Positions 37,085-47,779 of a stretch of 64,000 bases of DNA are shown piece after piece. The notes under the pieces are model-generated. The model saw nothing but the letters and a program-made list of their open reading frames with translations. It was not told where the DNA came from and made no database searches. Position numbers and translations under genes: made by a program. Origin of the DNA: Agriotes lineatus (taxonomy: Eukaryota; Arthropoda; Insecta; Coleoptera; Elateridae); NCBI GenBank assembly GCA_940337035.1, contig CALNHX010007426.1, positions 1 through 64,000 of the forward strand, written 5' to 3'. How positions within the stretch are numbered: the first letter of the stretch is position 1; the number at the start of each line of letters is the position of its first letter.

Positions 37085-37680
37085 TATTTACTGATTAAGT
37101 ATGTTTCCGAAGATATGGAATAACAAACACACGAAATTTTCATATGTGGTCATCTATGGAGGAAAATTCTATTGCGTCCAAAGAGGCACATTTCCAGAAC
37201 CGCTTCTCGATTAATGCTTGATGCGGCGTCATAGGCAACCATTTGGTGGGACCATGGTGGGATTTCATCATGGCTTGACAGGAGAGTAGTACTTCATTTT
37301 TTTACAGGAAACATGCCACTATTGCTTGAAAATATTCCGCTTGATGTGAAGCAAGGAATGTGGCTCCAGTAATATGGCGCACCGCCACATTTTTCCAGGT
37401 GGGTTACTACGTTTTTAATAAAGATTTTCCAGACCGATAGATAAGTCAAAGGGAGGGGGGGGGGGTTGCTTGGCCAGCGAGATCACCAGATCTCACCCTG
37501 CTGGATTACTATCTTATGGGTTACATGAAGACCCAAGTGTATTACGTCAGCAATTAATCGCTAGAATTATGGAAGTAGCCAATCAAATTGGAATGATCCG
37601 TAAATCCTAATAAGATCAATTATGCCAATTACACGAAGGGCTGAGATGTGAATTGATATTGGAGGAGTTATTTTGAATTT
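37085..37680 (+). pseudogene. Tc1/mariner-like transposase, C-terminal half
   Basis: Plus-strand frames read HFQNRFSINAxCGVIGNHLVGP, then MPLLLENIPLDVxQGMWLQ, then YGAPPHFS at 37373-37396, then AWPARSPDLTLLDYYLMGYM. These are the DDE-domain blocks of an insect Tc1/mariner-like transposase. The block usually reading QHDGAPPHF has a stop and Tyr in place of His-Asp, so the second catalytic Asp is gone. Several frameshifts, plus a poly-G tract at 37455, break the frame. Confidence 0.8.
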
Positions 37681-37689
37681 TATTTACAT

Positions 37690-39725
37690 TAAAATTGATT
37701 TAAAATGTTTGTAAAGATTAAATAATAAATGTTAGAATTAATACCAACTGTACCTTTAATTTATGGTAACTCGAAAACTGTTCGCTTTAAGATATATGTT
37801 TATCAGAACTTTTTGTATTAACGTGTTCATTTCAGTAGAATGAAATAGTGGCACAAAAAAGGCAACAAGTTTTGAATTTAAAGGACTGGCAGATTAGAAA
37901 GACTAGTGTGGTTTTCCGAGAAGCGTCTTTAAAAAGCCCAAATACAAAGTGATTAAATAAAAAGACCTTTTCCGAATACAGTACAATTAGCTTTAAAGCA
38001 ATATTGTTATTTTGAAGAAATTACTGTCTTAGATGAAGTCAAAATTAGTAGCAGTTTACTGGGAATGGAGAATTAGATTAGGAATTGTTTTTAAATCGTG
38101 TAGTACGGTGAAGTGACGTAGTATGATGTAAAAATCAAAACTAGTCTTAAACTAAGGCAAAGGTTAATACGAAGTATTCCCATGTGATCAAGTCGAAAAC
38201 TTGGCCTAGTTACACATAAAAACGGATTGATGATCCATCTCGCGCGACTGAAAGCCGTTCAAAACGAGTTTGGTGACGTGAATACCCTGTATAATCATAA
38301 ACACTAGTAATAGTGTGTAAATTTCTAGGTGTACAACGCTGCAAGTGGGTGAAGCTAACCACCACTAATCATCAAGATTGAGTGCAGTGCGTTCAAGGGA
38401 TTTCGATGCTCCCCGATGCCTATACCAAGTCTAAGTGAATCATCGAAATCATAAGGCGCAACCTCTCTCACTCGAAACCAGGATAAAACAGACACAAAGG
38501 ATTGCGAAAAAGCATTTTACAATCTTCTGTTATCAAGACTCAAAAAAGATATAGTGAAGAAAAACTATTGGAATGCAAGGGTGGGAACATAGATAGGATA
38601 AAGTAACCTTAATAAGACTTCAAATTGTGACATATGTAACTAGAGTTGCTTATACTCCAGGAGAAAATCATAACTATAAAATAAAGCACAACACTACATG
38701 CCGTGTTAAACGGAAAAAGTGCCATAGTTGCAATAGTACGTTTCTATTTTCGGGTTTTTGTAAACACACTTCCCATTACTTTTAATAGCGATATTATCAC
38801 ATAAAACAATTACTCATTATGCCTATTGGTTGTGTTTCTTGAAACTACGAAAACAACTACAAACACAAGTACATTTCGTTTAATAATAAAGGGGGTTCGT
38901 TTCTGCCGTACGTAACTCAGCCAAACAATACGTTTAACAGACCCTTAGAAGGTGTGTCGTTGAAGTTTCTGTTAAAAGCTAACATGACGCACTGCCCCCG
39001 TATTACCTGCATTATTTATCGAACTTACGGCTTTTTATTTTATTTGCACCAAGAAAATAACAGTTATTTTGAGAGCTAGCTTATCTACTTTGAAATGGTT
39101 AAGGTAAGTCATGATTTGAGTTCCAAAACTGATATTACATCACCTATAAATTATTTCATATTTGTAATTATTAATTATACCTTTTACTATCGAGCAAGAC
39201 GCTCTTATTATTATTAAGAAGTTATGGAGGATATTCAAACTAGAATGGAGAGAAGTCCTAACAAATCTCCTGCGATTGTGGTTGCACAAACTGGTACGAA
39301 TATAAGCAGGTACCTAAATAACACATCTAAAACTTTCTTCTTTTTTATACATTTTTGAAAATTTATTTTTTTTTAATTTTTTTATAGTTTCAGAGTTGAT
39401 ATCTCTGGTGGGGCTTGGTATAAAAATCAAATTTTTGCACATAATATACACCTACATAATAGCAGCCCACACTAAAAATGTTAACTTTGGTATTTGCCTC
39501 CGAACAAAGTTATGAGTTTTCTAAAATCGTTGAAACAAAGCAAATATAGAAGTTAACGCATTGCTCAACGAAAATGGCCCCCGCGCATAAGCCAGTTAGG
39601 ATGAAAATAAAATAAGACCAGCTTTGAACTGCCAATGTATATGGGAATAACATATTTAAAAAAAATTAAAATAACAAATAGTCAAGCAACCATCATTGGA
39701 TCTCTTCAAATGGATTGACCCATAA
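37690..39725. other. Mostly unassigned AT-rich DNA
   Basis: No gene supported. Near 38480-38590 a frame reads KDCEKAFYNLLLSRLKKDIV, faintly like the LINE RT motif with D.EKAFD, but too short to call. Confidence 0.3.
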
Positions 39726-39730
39726 TCTTT

Positions 39731-41120
39731 TTATTTATTTATTTATTTACTTCCTCTCAACAGGTATACACCCAATTACAGAGAAGAAATTAACTTAAAA
39801 CATGATATAATAAAGAAGTAATTAAAAATAATCAATCTATAAACGAAAGCATAACAATTAACTAAAACAACAAAAGTATTAACTAAAATTAGCTTAAAAC
39901 ATGATATAATAAAAAAAAAGAAATTAAAAATAATCAATCTATAAACGAAAGCATAACAATGAATTAAAATAACAAAGGTATTAACTAAACATTAATGTAA
40001 TAAATAAGTAACTTAAAACAATGAACGAAACCAGTTCCAAACATTAAACTAACTTCTAAACAATTGGTTTAAATGGCCATCCCTGATAATTTTTGAACAT
40101 GTTTTGTAATAGCATTTTAAATTAGATGAAAATAAATCAATGTGTTCATATATTGCGTTGGAGTGTCGGGCTAGTTTATGCAATGGCGAATGCATAAGAC
40201 TATTAGTTCTTGAAAACGGCAGATAAAATAATGTATTGTTTCTGCTGCCTGCTCTAGGCACGCCAAAACTGAACATTTCAATTAAATGTAAATTGCCATC
40301 TATTTTCATATCGATGATCTTTTTGACAAAGGTTACCGATTTAATAAATCTTGTTTTTTCTAGAGACAATATATTATACTGACTTAATAATGTGCTATAA
40401 GATGTTAATAAAGGATAAAATCCAGTTAATCTAAAGCTTAGTATTTTTAAAAACCGTTTTTGGATACTCTCTATTTCGTCAATATAGCAAGCATATGACG
40501 GTGTCCACACTAAAGAAGCATATTCCATGATAGAACGAACATAGCAATTATAAAGTTTTATTAAGGTAGTAGTGTTACGGAATCCTTTAGAGTTGCGCAT
40601 TAAGAAGCCTAGCATTCTGCTAGCTTTATTTTTCATTGTGGAGATATGATTTTGAAAACTCATTTTATTATCAAACAATATTCCTAGATCCACGGTCTCA
40701 TACTTTCTATTTAGGTTTACACCGTTCATTACATAGTTGAAAGTAAATGGCTGGAGTCTCCTAGTATAAGTTAAAACAAAACATTTGCTGATGTTTAGAG
40801 GCAATTCGTTTTCATATGTCCATTCCACTAATCTGCTCAAATCCTCCTTTAATTCCTCGCAATCATCTGATGTTTTAATTTGTTTCCAGAGTTTAAGGTC
40901 GTCTGCAAACATCAAGCACTCCGAGTTGATAATACATGTTGGCAAATCGTTTATAAACATTAAAAATAGCAAGGGGCCTAGATTTGCACCTTGCGGTACA
41001 CCAGAATTAACAACGTACTTTTTAGAGTTAGAGTTACCAAACACTACATATTGATGAAGTGCAAGAAGCAATTCAATAGGAAATACGAAACATAACGGAA
41101 GATGACTTACGGAAAGTCTT
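39731..41120 (-). mobile_element. 5'-truncated LINE with RT domain
   Basis: An open minus-strand frame of about 340 codons (40049-41071, extendable to about 41119 without a start) begins inside the RT domain. It shows GVPQGANLGPLLFLMFINDL (motif 4), then FADDLKLW with the two catalytic aspartates, the NISKC thumb motif, LGILFDNKMSF, and Y...R..MEYAS..W. The C-terminal tail is complete to a stop. The endonuclease and N-terminal RT are absent. The 3' UTR has a ~105-bp direct duplication (about 39793-40000) and ends in (TAAA)n at 39731-39750. Probably CR1/Jockey superfamily. It cannot retrotranspose as it is. Confidence 0.9.
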
Positions 41121-41195
41121 TAATAACATGAGGAGGCGAGTTAATTTGTGTTTAGAAAATAATGGTGGTCATTTTGAGCACTTATTAAGTTTTTA
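41050..41195 (+). pseudogene. Tc1/mariner-like transposase C-terminal tail
   Basis: The plus strand reads EIRNITEDDLRKVFNNMRRR followed by VNLCLENNGGHFEHLL, the typical C-terminus of this transposase group; a stop precedes it. It abuts the 5' end of the truncated LINE, as if the LINE inserted into an older mariner copy. Confidence 0.75.
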
Positions 41196-41540
41196 CAAAT
41201 ATATTTGCAGGTATATCAATGAGAATTATTTTGTATGAAATTGTTTTGTTGAGATATATTGTTCTGCAATAATTATTGTAATATTACGTAACGTTCTGTC
41301 ATTCACCTTTATTGCATTAAATTTTCCTCAAAATTTGTTAACTACAGTTGTGCAATGCCCATCAGATTGGTTTTTCATCATTTTACATCAACATAAGCTT
41401 CCTGTATCTTAAAAATGTACACCACTGTGGCTGCCACATTTAATTTTCCAAAACACTTTCCAATGTGTTAAATGGGTTGCCTATATTACAGTGATCACGT
41501 GGTCTTTTGGGCTTTTTTGATGGCACTGTAGTAATAGTCT

Positions 41541-42111
41541 AAGAGCTGGTGACATTTTTTGGTGATCATTTAGTTAAGGCCTATTTTTTGAGAGAATGTT
41601 GTTGGAGGCATGTATAACTGTCATCTGGAAGGATTCTCCTAGATAGCGGTATCGGAGGGAGGCAGAACACCCCCAATTTGCACTGTCAGTATATGTCAAA
41701 TTCGAGGTGATCCGGTTAGGTTTTGTGTCAGTTTGTGCCAAAACTGACGGAAAACCTAACCTGCTAACCTCGAATTTGACATAGACTTACAATGCCACCA
41801 ACCTATTATTCATACGTTTCACTTTCCACAGCCGCCCCTTATGGACTTTTTTAGTGTAATTTATGTCAAATTCGAGGTTAGCAGGTTAGGTTTTCCGTCA
41901 GTTTTGACACAAACTGACACAAAATCTAACCGGCTCACCTCGAATTTGACATATACTGACAGTGCAAATTGGGGTGTTCTGCCTCCCTCCGATACCGCTA
42001 TCTAGGAGAATCCTTACAGATGACACTTATACATGCCTCCAGCAACATTCTCTCAAAAAATAGGCCTTAACTAAATGATCACCAAAAAATGTCAACAGCT
42101 CTCCTACTATA
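41541..42111. repeat. Near-perfect nested palindrome, 570 bp
   Basis: Arms of ~260 bp (41541-41805 and about 41868-42111) are inverted copies with few mismatches; the spacer is ~60 bp. Outer: AGAGCTGGTGACATTTTTTG against CAAAAAATGTCAACAGCTCT. Each arm itself contains a smaller palindrome: CAAATTCGAGGT...GGTTAGGTTTT, then AAAACCTAACC...ACCTCGAATTTG. No coding. Transcription through it would give a long dsRNA. Confidence 0.92.
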
Positions 42112-42385
42112 ACGCGCGAAGCTTTAAATGCGGCATGCACCACGGGCTACAGCTAGTTTATTCAATAAGCTGCATAAAATAGAACCTACTTAGCTAATTA
42201 TAATATTGCATGCAAAAACTACAAATTAACCGTAACACAAGATTTAATTATTAATAAACAAACTAGCAGCCAGTGAGACAAATGTCTCATTTAATAAAAC
42301 AAAAAAGACCGTTTATCAAATAGAACAGCGTCCCGGAAGCCTAAGGGCAAAGAGGGCTCATAGAACCACTTTGTGGTTATAACAG

Positions 42386-43360
42386 GTCACTGGCCTACAA
42401 TAAGAGGAAGAAGTATTCTCCTTCTTCGATGTGGTCGTATTATTCCATGGTGAAAGCAACCCTTGACGTTGACATTGGTAAATATAAAAAACTTACGGCT
42501 TTTTTAAAACAAAAAGGAAGAAATCATATTCCAAAAAAGTCCAAAACTCTTTCACAAGAAGAAATACTTAAATTTTTACTAAATGCGCCGGATGAAATCT
42601 ACTTGATGATGAAGGTAATTTATGCAAACTTTTCAAAACCAATTTGATATGAATGTAGTAATTATTTTAGATTTGTGTTGTGTTTGGCATTGCTGGGGCT
42701 TTACGTAATGAAGAACTTTTGAATTTAAAAGTAAGTGACATTGAGCACAAAGAAACAATTCTGGTTGTTCGTATAACTAAAACGAAGACCAACAGGCCTC
42801 GATTGTTTGTGATCACTTCAGAGTTTGAAGGAAAAGTAAAATCCATAGAATTATTTAACAAGTATTTAGCTCTGCGTCCTAAACAGACGCCCCACGACCG
42901 ATTTTTCCTAACTTATAGAAATGGCAAATGCACAGACCAACCAGTTGGAATCCATACTTTTGGTAGTGTACCAAGCAAAACTGCGAACTATCTGCATATG
43001 CCAGAACCATCACTTTATACGGGACATTGTTTTCGTCGAACGTCCGCCACTCTCTTTGCCAACGCAGGCGGCAGTAAGGAAAATTTAAAGCGCCACGGAG
43101 GGTGGAAAAGCGACACGATTGCAGAGTCCTACGTGGAGGAATCTGTGCTCAATAAAACGAAAATCGCAAAGACGATTTTAGGTGAAGATCAAACTGACAA
43201 CATAGTTGTTACCAACGATAATTCTACACAAGATTTACAATTTATTAACATAGATAATAATCCTCAAACATTTTCAATTCAGACTCCTTCGACTTCAGGA
43301 ATTAATTTTTATAATGCGTCAGGGTGTACGTTCACGTTTAATATAACAAATAATAAGTAG
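42386..43360 (+). CDS. Tyrosine recombinase, Crypton-like
   Basis: Two exons (42386-42614 and 42671-43360) are joined across a 56-bp intron (AAG|GTAATT...TTTTAG) in phase 0. The first exon reads SMVKATLDVDIGKYKKLTAF and SQEEILKFLL, the SAM-like N-terminal half. The second holds the catalytic domain: Arg in GALRNEEL (42704), HCFR of GHCFRRTSAT (His 43025, Arg 43034), His in LKRHGGW (43094), and Tyr in AESYVEE (43130). All expected active-site residues are kept. The reading ends in an FTFNITNNK tail. The family is insect Crypton/DIRS-like tyrosine recombinases, which cut and rejoin DNA through a 3'-phosphotyrosine. The N-terminus is incomplete: an in-frame stop lies at 42342, and an AG acceptor at 42384-42385 suggests an upstream exon that I did not find. 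It could be an active element, a relic or a domesticated gene. Confidence 0.8.
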
Positions 43361-43467
43361 TTTGTTTTGTATTCGCTGTTATTTTTCTATCTGTTTACTT
43401 TGTCATAATAAAATGTGATAAGTTATATCTCCATTTTTTTTAATTATAAATTTTTTACGGTTGGCGA

Positions 43468-43535
43468 TAAAATTTTGTATGCACCACGTCAGTAAAGTGT
43501 CTTTACTGACTTGGTACATAAATAACTATTAGCTG
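43468..43535. repeat. Short palindrome with boundary motif
   Basis: ATTTTGTATGCACCACG precedes GTCAGTAAAGTGTCTTTACTGAC. The first motif also borders the foldbacks at 5067 and 57702. Confidence 0.6.
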
Positions 43536-43796
43536 ACTGAGTTGAGTATTTTAATGGGTTTTATCTACTTTGCGTTCGCACTGAGTAACAAGTATCGTAA
43601 AAAAGCTATGTTATATTAAAAATACTAAAAACAGAGTAATTAATTTTTCTTACGTTGGCAACCACAGGTACTTCGCTCCGTATACATATCAAACTGACAA
43701 TAGCTGCATTTATTGCACTGCACAAGTGTTGCCAACTGCCGCGAAATTCCCTAGATTTTGAAATTAAATTTTTTTGTTTAAAAAGTTAAGAGTAGA

Positions 43797-43932
43797 TAAA
43801 ATACTGTATGATACCTTGTTTATAACACATTTTATCCCATTCACTCCTTTAGGGCACTCCTCGCTTCGCTCGTCGTACCCTAAACCCGTGCGTGCTACAA
43901 AATGCTTCTTATAAAACTCGTATCATAATATA
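43797..43932. repeat. Hairpin repeat with CGCTTCGCTCG core
   Basis: AATACTGTATGATAC and GTATCATAATATAC are the outer arms. TTATAACACATTTTAT pairs with AAATGCTTCTTATAA. The core is GGCACTCCTCGCTTCGCTCG. It has the same plan as 17545-17690. Confidence 0.55.
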
Positions 43933-44969
43933 CAAGGTGTTCCATGAATATACCGATAAACTTTTAGGGGTCGTAGGGGACATCAAAGCAAATAGTTTTT
44001 GCTTTATAAACATGTCCGAAAAAGCTTCGTTTTCGAGATACAGGGTATTAAAATGTGTAAAAAAATTGTTTTATTATTAGTCTTTATTAAGTTTATTGCA
44101 TTTTAATGAAATTATAGTTTACAATAATTGGTCAAAATGTTGATCATTTGCTTCAATACAAAGATTGCACCGCCGCGCCGGTGCATTGACTCGCGGAATC
44201 TATGAAAGATTCCAGGGATAGCTTCTACTTGTGCACAAGCGGCCATTATTTTTGCGAAAAGATCTTTCTCATTACATTACATTAACAGCCAGTCTTATAA
44301 AGGCCACTAATCTGATGTTAACTTTAATTCGTTGTTAAAATAAACAAAAACGCATCAAAATTTGTTTACTAATGAATAAAATGTCATAAGTGCTAACGTT
44401 TTGATGCGCTTTTGTTTATTTTAACAGCGAATTAAAGTTAACGTCAGATTAGTGACCTTTATAAGACCGACAGTAAAGATTTCAGATAACCCCAAAGGAA
44501 GAAATCGAGGGGGTTGCAATCGGGAGAACGCCAGGCCAGGCCACGGGACCCCGCCTCCAATCCACCGGTTGCCAAATCGCTGGTCCAGATGCTGGCGCAC
44601 CTTCAAACGAAAGTGTGGAGGTTCTCCATCATGCTGAAACCACGTATTGGCCCTAATGTCTAAGGGGAAAAAGTCGTGCTTTTAGTTGCTTCACCTTAAA
44701 CAAGTTTAAAAATTGAAAAAAAAACACTGAGTGGAACGCCTCTGGAATTACTGTATCAACTGCAATAGATCCAAAAGATGCCTCATAGAGTTACCAAAAA
44801 ACTGTGAAAATTTCATTAAAATCGGCTGAAGCGTTTTTTTCTACAAATTTTAACATCCCGTATCTCGCAAACAAAGCGTTTTCGGACATATGTTTATAAG
44901 CAAAAAATTTTTGTTTTGGTGTTCCCTACCACCCCTAAAAGTTTGTCGGTATATTTATGGAACACCCTG
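43933..44969 (-). mobile_element. Mariner-type element with broken transposase
   Basis: Ends CAAGGTGTTCCATGAATATA and, inverted, CAGGGTGTTCCATAAATATA continue as ~130-bp inverted repeats. TA duplications are at 43931-43932 and 44970-44971. The minus strand encodes FFPLDIRANTWFQHDGEPPH then LKVRQHLDQRFGNRWIGGG, keeping the second catalytic Asp in QHDG. After the nested MITE, the C-terminal part KIMAACAQVEAIPGIFHRF and SMHRRGG follows. The N-terminal half is deleted and the SPD/E block degraded, so it is inactive. Confidence 0.88.
44286..44473. mobile_element. 188-bp PIF/Harbinger-like MITE, copy 2
   Basis: Ends CAGCCAGTC and GACCGACAG, with TAA on both sides (44283-44285, 44474-44476). It interrupts the mariner transposase reading. 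It is the same length as copy 1 at 29339 and differs from it by scattered substitutions. Confidence 0.88.
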
Positions 44970-44974
44970 TACTA

Positions 44975-45660
44975 TTAGCGGACTGAAAGGTAACTGAGCA
45001 ACACATTAGTAACGTATTTTTTTTATTGTAAATAATTTACATTTTTCTCACTTATAGCAGACATCTTTACTGTTTACTGATAACATCTTCATTTTATCTA
45101 GGGATTTATCATTGAGATCGGCAACAGCATGTTTTACAGACACGTACTACGCTAGTCAAATCCATTCCCAAAGACGCAGAGACGTACGAATATAATGTTA
45201 TCCTTGTTGCACTCGTAAATAACAAGAGTGACAAGGCTGATCTATGGCTGAATACAAACATAGTAATTGTAAGTATTGCTCAGGCACAAGTTGAATTAAA
45301 TATACTGAAGTAAATGAAGGATACTGCAAAAGAATTAAAAAAAAATAGTGTCGATGCTCGAAAAATACTGAATGTCAACGAAATGTGCAGTTAAGACAAT
45401 GAGAAAACAATTCAAGAATCTGTCAAGTACAATAATGACGGAACATGTTTTAATAATACAAATTTATCCGAAAGTTTTTATTCATTTCTTTTACTTTCTT
45501 TTCTGAAGTTAAAAAAAGTACTTATAACATTTATGACTTTTTAGAATTCGAGATTTTTGCGTAAATAGCTGTTTTCGTGTCTTAGGATTTAGAAAAAGTC
45601 GTTTTCGAAGTGATGTCTTTCTGTCAGTCTTTCTCCTCTGCTTTACAGCTCAGACGGTTT
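44975..45660. other. No recognisable feature
   Basis: AT-rich; short open frames without known motifs. Confidence 0.35.
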
Positions 45661-45664
45661 AACC

Positions 45665-45695
45665 CAGCGGTTCTTAACTGTGGGTCGCAACCCAT
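45665..45695 (+). repeat. hAT-type terminal repeat
   Basis: CAGCGGTTCTTAACTGTGGG followed by TCGCAACCC matches the CAGCGGTTCT.AAC.TGTGGGTCGC end class of hAT elements. The other end was not found. Confidence 0.55.
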
Positions 45696-46224
45696 ATCTG
45701 TTTTATTACTCGCTAATAGATGGTTGGCCTTTTTGTAACATATTTGGAGGCTTAGAAAATGTTACATTTTATTTATGTAAGAATCGTTGTTATGGAAATG
45801 CTACTGTAAACACTTTCTGTGCGTCATTTCAATTAGAAGCACAGAAAATCAAACACTTTCTGTTCGTCCTTACACATTTTATCAAACTGAGAATTAGAAA
45901 TTAGTGAGAAAATCGTACGACACTCATTAATGACCAATAGAAAAATTAGTTCACGAGCCGTAACCAAGACAATATCAAAATTTCTTGGAAATTTTTTGTA
46001 GGTAGGCGAACCTAACTGTGGGGGTTTGTGTCGTTACGATTTCCTTACCGAATCTCCATTCGAGCATTAATTCAGATCCGGAAATTATTTTTCGTGCATT
46101 CCAACAACGTTTTAATGTCAATAACATTTTGAACACTTGTAACATTGTTTAATTCGGTAACTAGATTTTAAAAGCCGACTTTTCAATTTTGTTTGTTAAC
46201 AACGAAAGTAGAACAGTCGGGGCT

Positions 46225-46775
46225 ATAGCGGCCATTTTGGATTGGGACATGGCGGCCATCTTGTTTAATCGGATCAATTAAAAGTCAATTAAACCGCGAA
46301 TTAAACCGCGAATCAGATGCTCTAATTAATTTCGCGATTTGATCTATTTAATTTTCACGTGTGCTACTAATTAAATTACGCATTAGCTTCCGATTAAATT
46401 ACGCGGCGGACTTCTGGAATTACACGCCGGCCATCTTGGTTTTCTGGCGCGAATATTTGAATTTAAATTTCAGATTTTTTTTCTAAGTTCAATTTTTTTA
46501 TTTTAAACTTCTCGGGGTGTCGGCCATCTTGGTTTTCTGCGCGCGCACTTCTCACGGCTGTCGTTTTTAATTTTGAATTTTCGCGGAAATATTTGAATTT
46601 CAAACTGCTAAATCTTCCTTCTCCCTCATCGAAGCTGCTCTCTCTCTCTCTCTCTCTCTCATGCACGGAGGCCATTTTAATTTCGCGCGAATATTTGAAT
46701 TTTAAATTTTTTCAGATTTTTTTTTAAGTCCTTGTTTTGAATTTAACTTCTCGGGTGTCGTCCATCTTGGTTTTC
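46225..46775. promoter_or_regulatory. YY1/PHO-like motif cluster with GAGA run
   Basis: GGCCATYTTGG-type sites (YY1/Pleiohomeotic core GCCAT) occur at about 46229, 46251, 46428, 46521, 46669 and 46760, all on one strand. A (CT)n run at 46638-46660 reads GAGAGAG on the other strand. The segment also repeats GCGCGAATATTTGAATTT and AACTTCTCGGG.TGTCG, so part of the clustering comes from diverged tandem duplication. Regulatory function is a guess. Confidence 0.45.
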
Positions 46776-46789
46776 TCACATTTATTTTA

Positions 46790-46890
46790 ATTTTAAAAAA
46801 GCTTCCTGCGACGACCCATAGCCGGATCTGAACCAGCGACGGTAGTATTACGAGTCCGAAGTCTTAACCAACTGAGCTATCGAAGCGATG
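46790..46890 (-). repeat. tRNA-derived SINE, copy 1
   Basis: On the minus strand an A box, TAGCTCAGTTGGTTA (46865-46879), and a B box, GGTTCAGATCC (46824-46834), are correctly ordered. The acceptor and anticodon stems do not pair well and the cloverleaf fails, so I read it as a SINE head, not a tRNA gene. AAAAAGCTTCCTGCGACGA follows and matches the second copy. Confidence 0.65.
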
Positions 46891-46899
46891 GAGGTTAAA

Positions 46900-47555
46900 G
46901 GAATTAAACATAGTCACTTGCGTGTCACGAGCCCAGCTTTAAACAAACTATTTTTCAAAAATGTAGATTATAAGAATAGGGAATGTGTAGCTTATTGTGT
47001 TTAAAGGTTGATACAATTTTTTTTTAAAATTAGATTTGTAACTGGATGTACTAGAAATAATTATTTTTATAATTTGCAATATTCTCGTTGTTCCACACTG
47101 CTGGAAATTTCCGTGCGATTTTTCAAAGTTCCCTTTTTAAAACAGGTCGGTGCCTGTGTTTTGTTTGGTTTTAAGGGTTTGAACATTGTACCACTTAGCT
47201 GTTCTGACATTACACTTCCATATTCATATTATAAATAAATTTTAAATGTTATTTTCGACTGAGTTTTAACCGCTTATAAATTACAACAGCTAGTTTAAAA
47301 ATTAAATGGGCGATAAGAGGTAAAGGCAGATCGTAATATAAAACGAGCTACAAATTTTATTTTAATATATTCCTGAAATACTGATAATACGTATTGCTTG
47401 AATAAGAAAGAGATAAACAAAATGCGTAATTATTCGCAATGGTTTTTGCCCCGGGCGCGTTTTCAGTTAACTTGATTGTTAGCACAGACAATGGAATTTG
47501 CTATGATATCACCGAACCTGCAGGGGTCATCTTGTCTACGCTCATCTCGTCCGCA
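46900..47555. other. No recognisable feature
   Basis: AT-rich, no supported gene. Confidence 0.3.
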
Positions 47556-47565
47556 TTTATTTAAT

Positions 47566-47622
47566 TTAAAAAAAAGCTTTTTGCGGTGGCCCAAGTCGGA
47601 TTTGAACCCTAGCCACATGTGA
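47566..47622 (-). repeat. tRNA-derived SINE, copy 2 (partial)
   Basis: B-box region GGTTCAAATCC (47598-47608) with the same flank (AAAAAGCTTTTTGCGGTGG) as the copy at 46790. The A-box side is lost. Confidence 0.55.
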
Positions 47623-47779
47623 ATAATTATTTTAAATCGCGAAAAGTGTTGAGTAAATAAATGCAACGTATTATAAATACGTAAAACTTTTAGTTATTGT
47701 GCGTTTATAAGATGGGTCTTTTGACAAAGTGGAAGAATCAAACTGTGCTATTGTAAATGTACAGATTTTTTCACGGTCA

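Noticed and set aside
40049..41071. Host gene of 340 codons
   Set aside because: RT motifs (GVPQG, FADD) and a (TAAA)n tail show that it is a truncated LINE. The start codon in the frame is TTG, not ATG.
42667..42861. Minus-strand frame inside the recombinase exon
   Set aside because: Antisense shadow of a better supported sense reading with intact catalytic residues.
46808..46887. tRNA gene on the minus strand
   Set aside because: The A and B boxes are good, but the acceptor and anticodon stems do not pair, and a partial copy lies at 47566; this fits a SINE.
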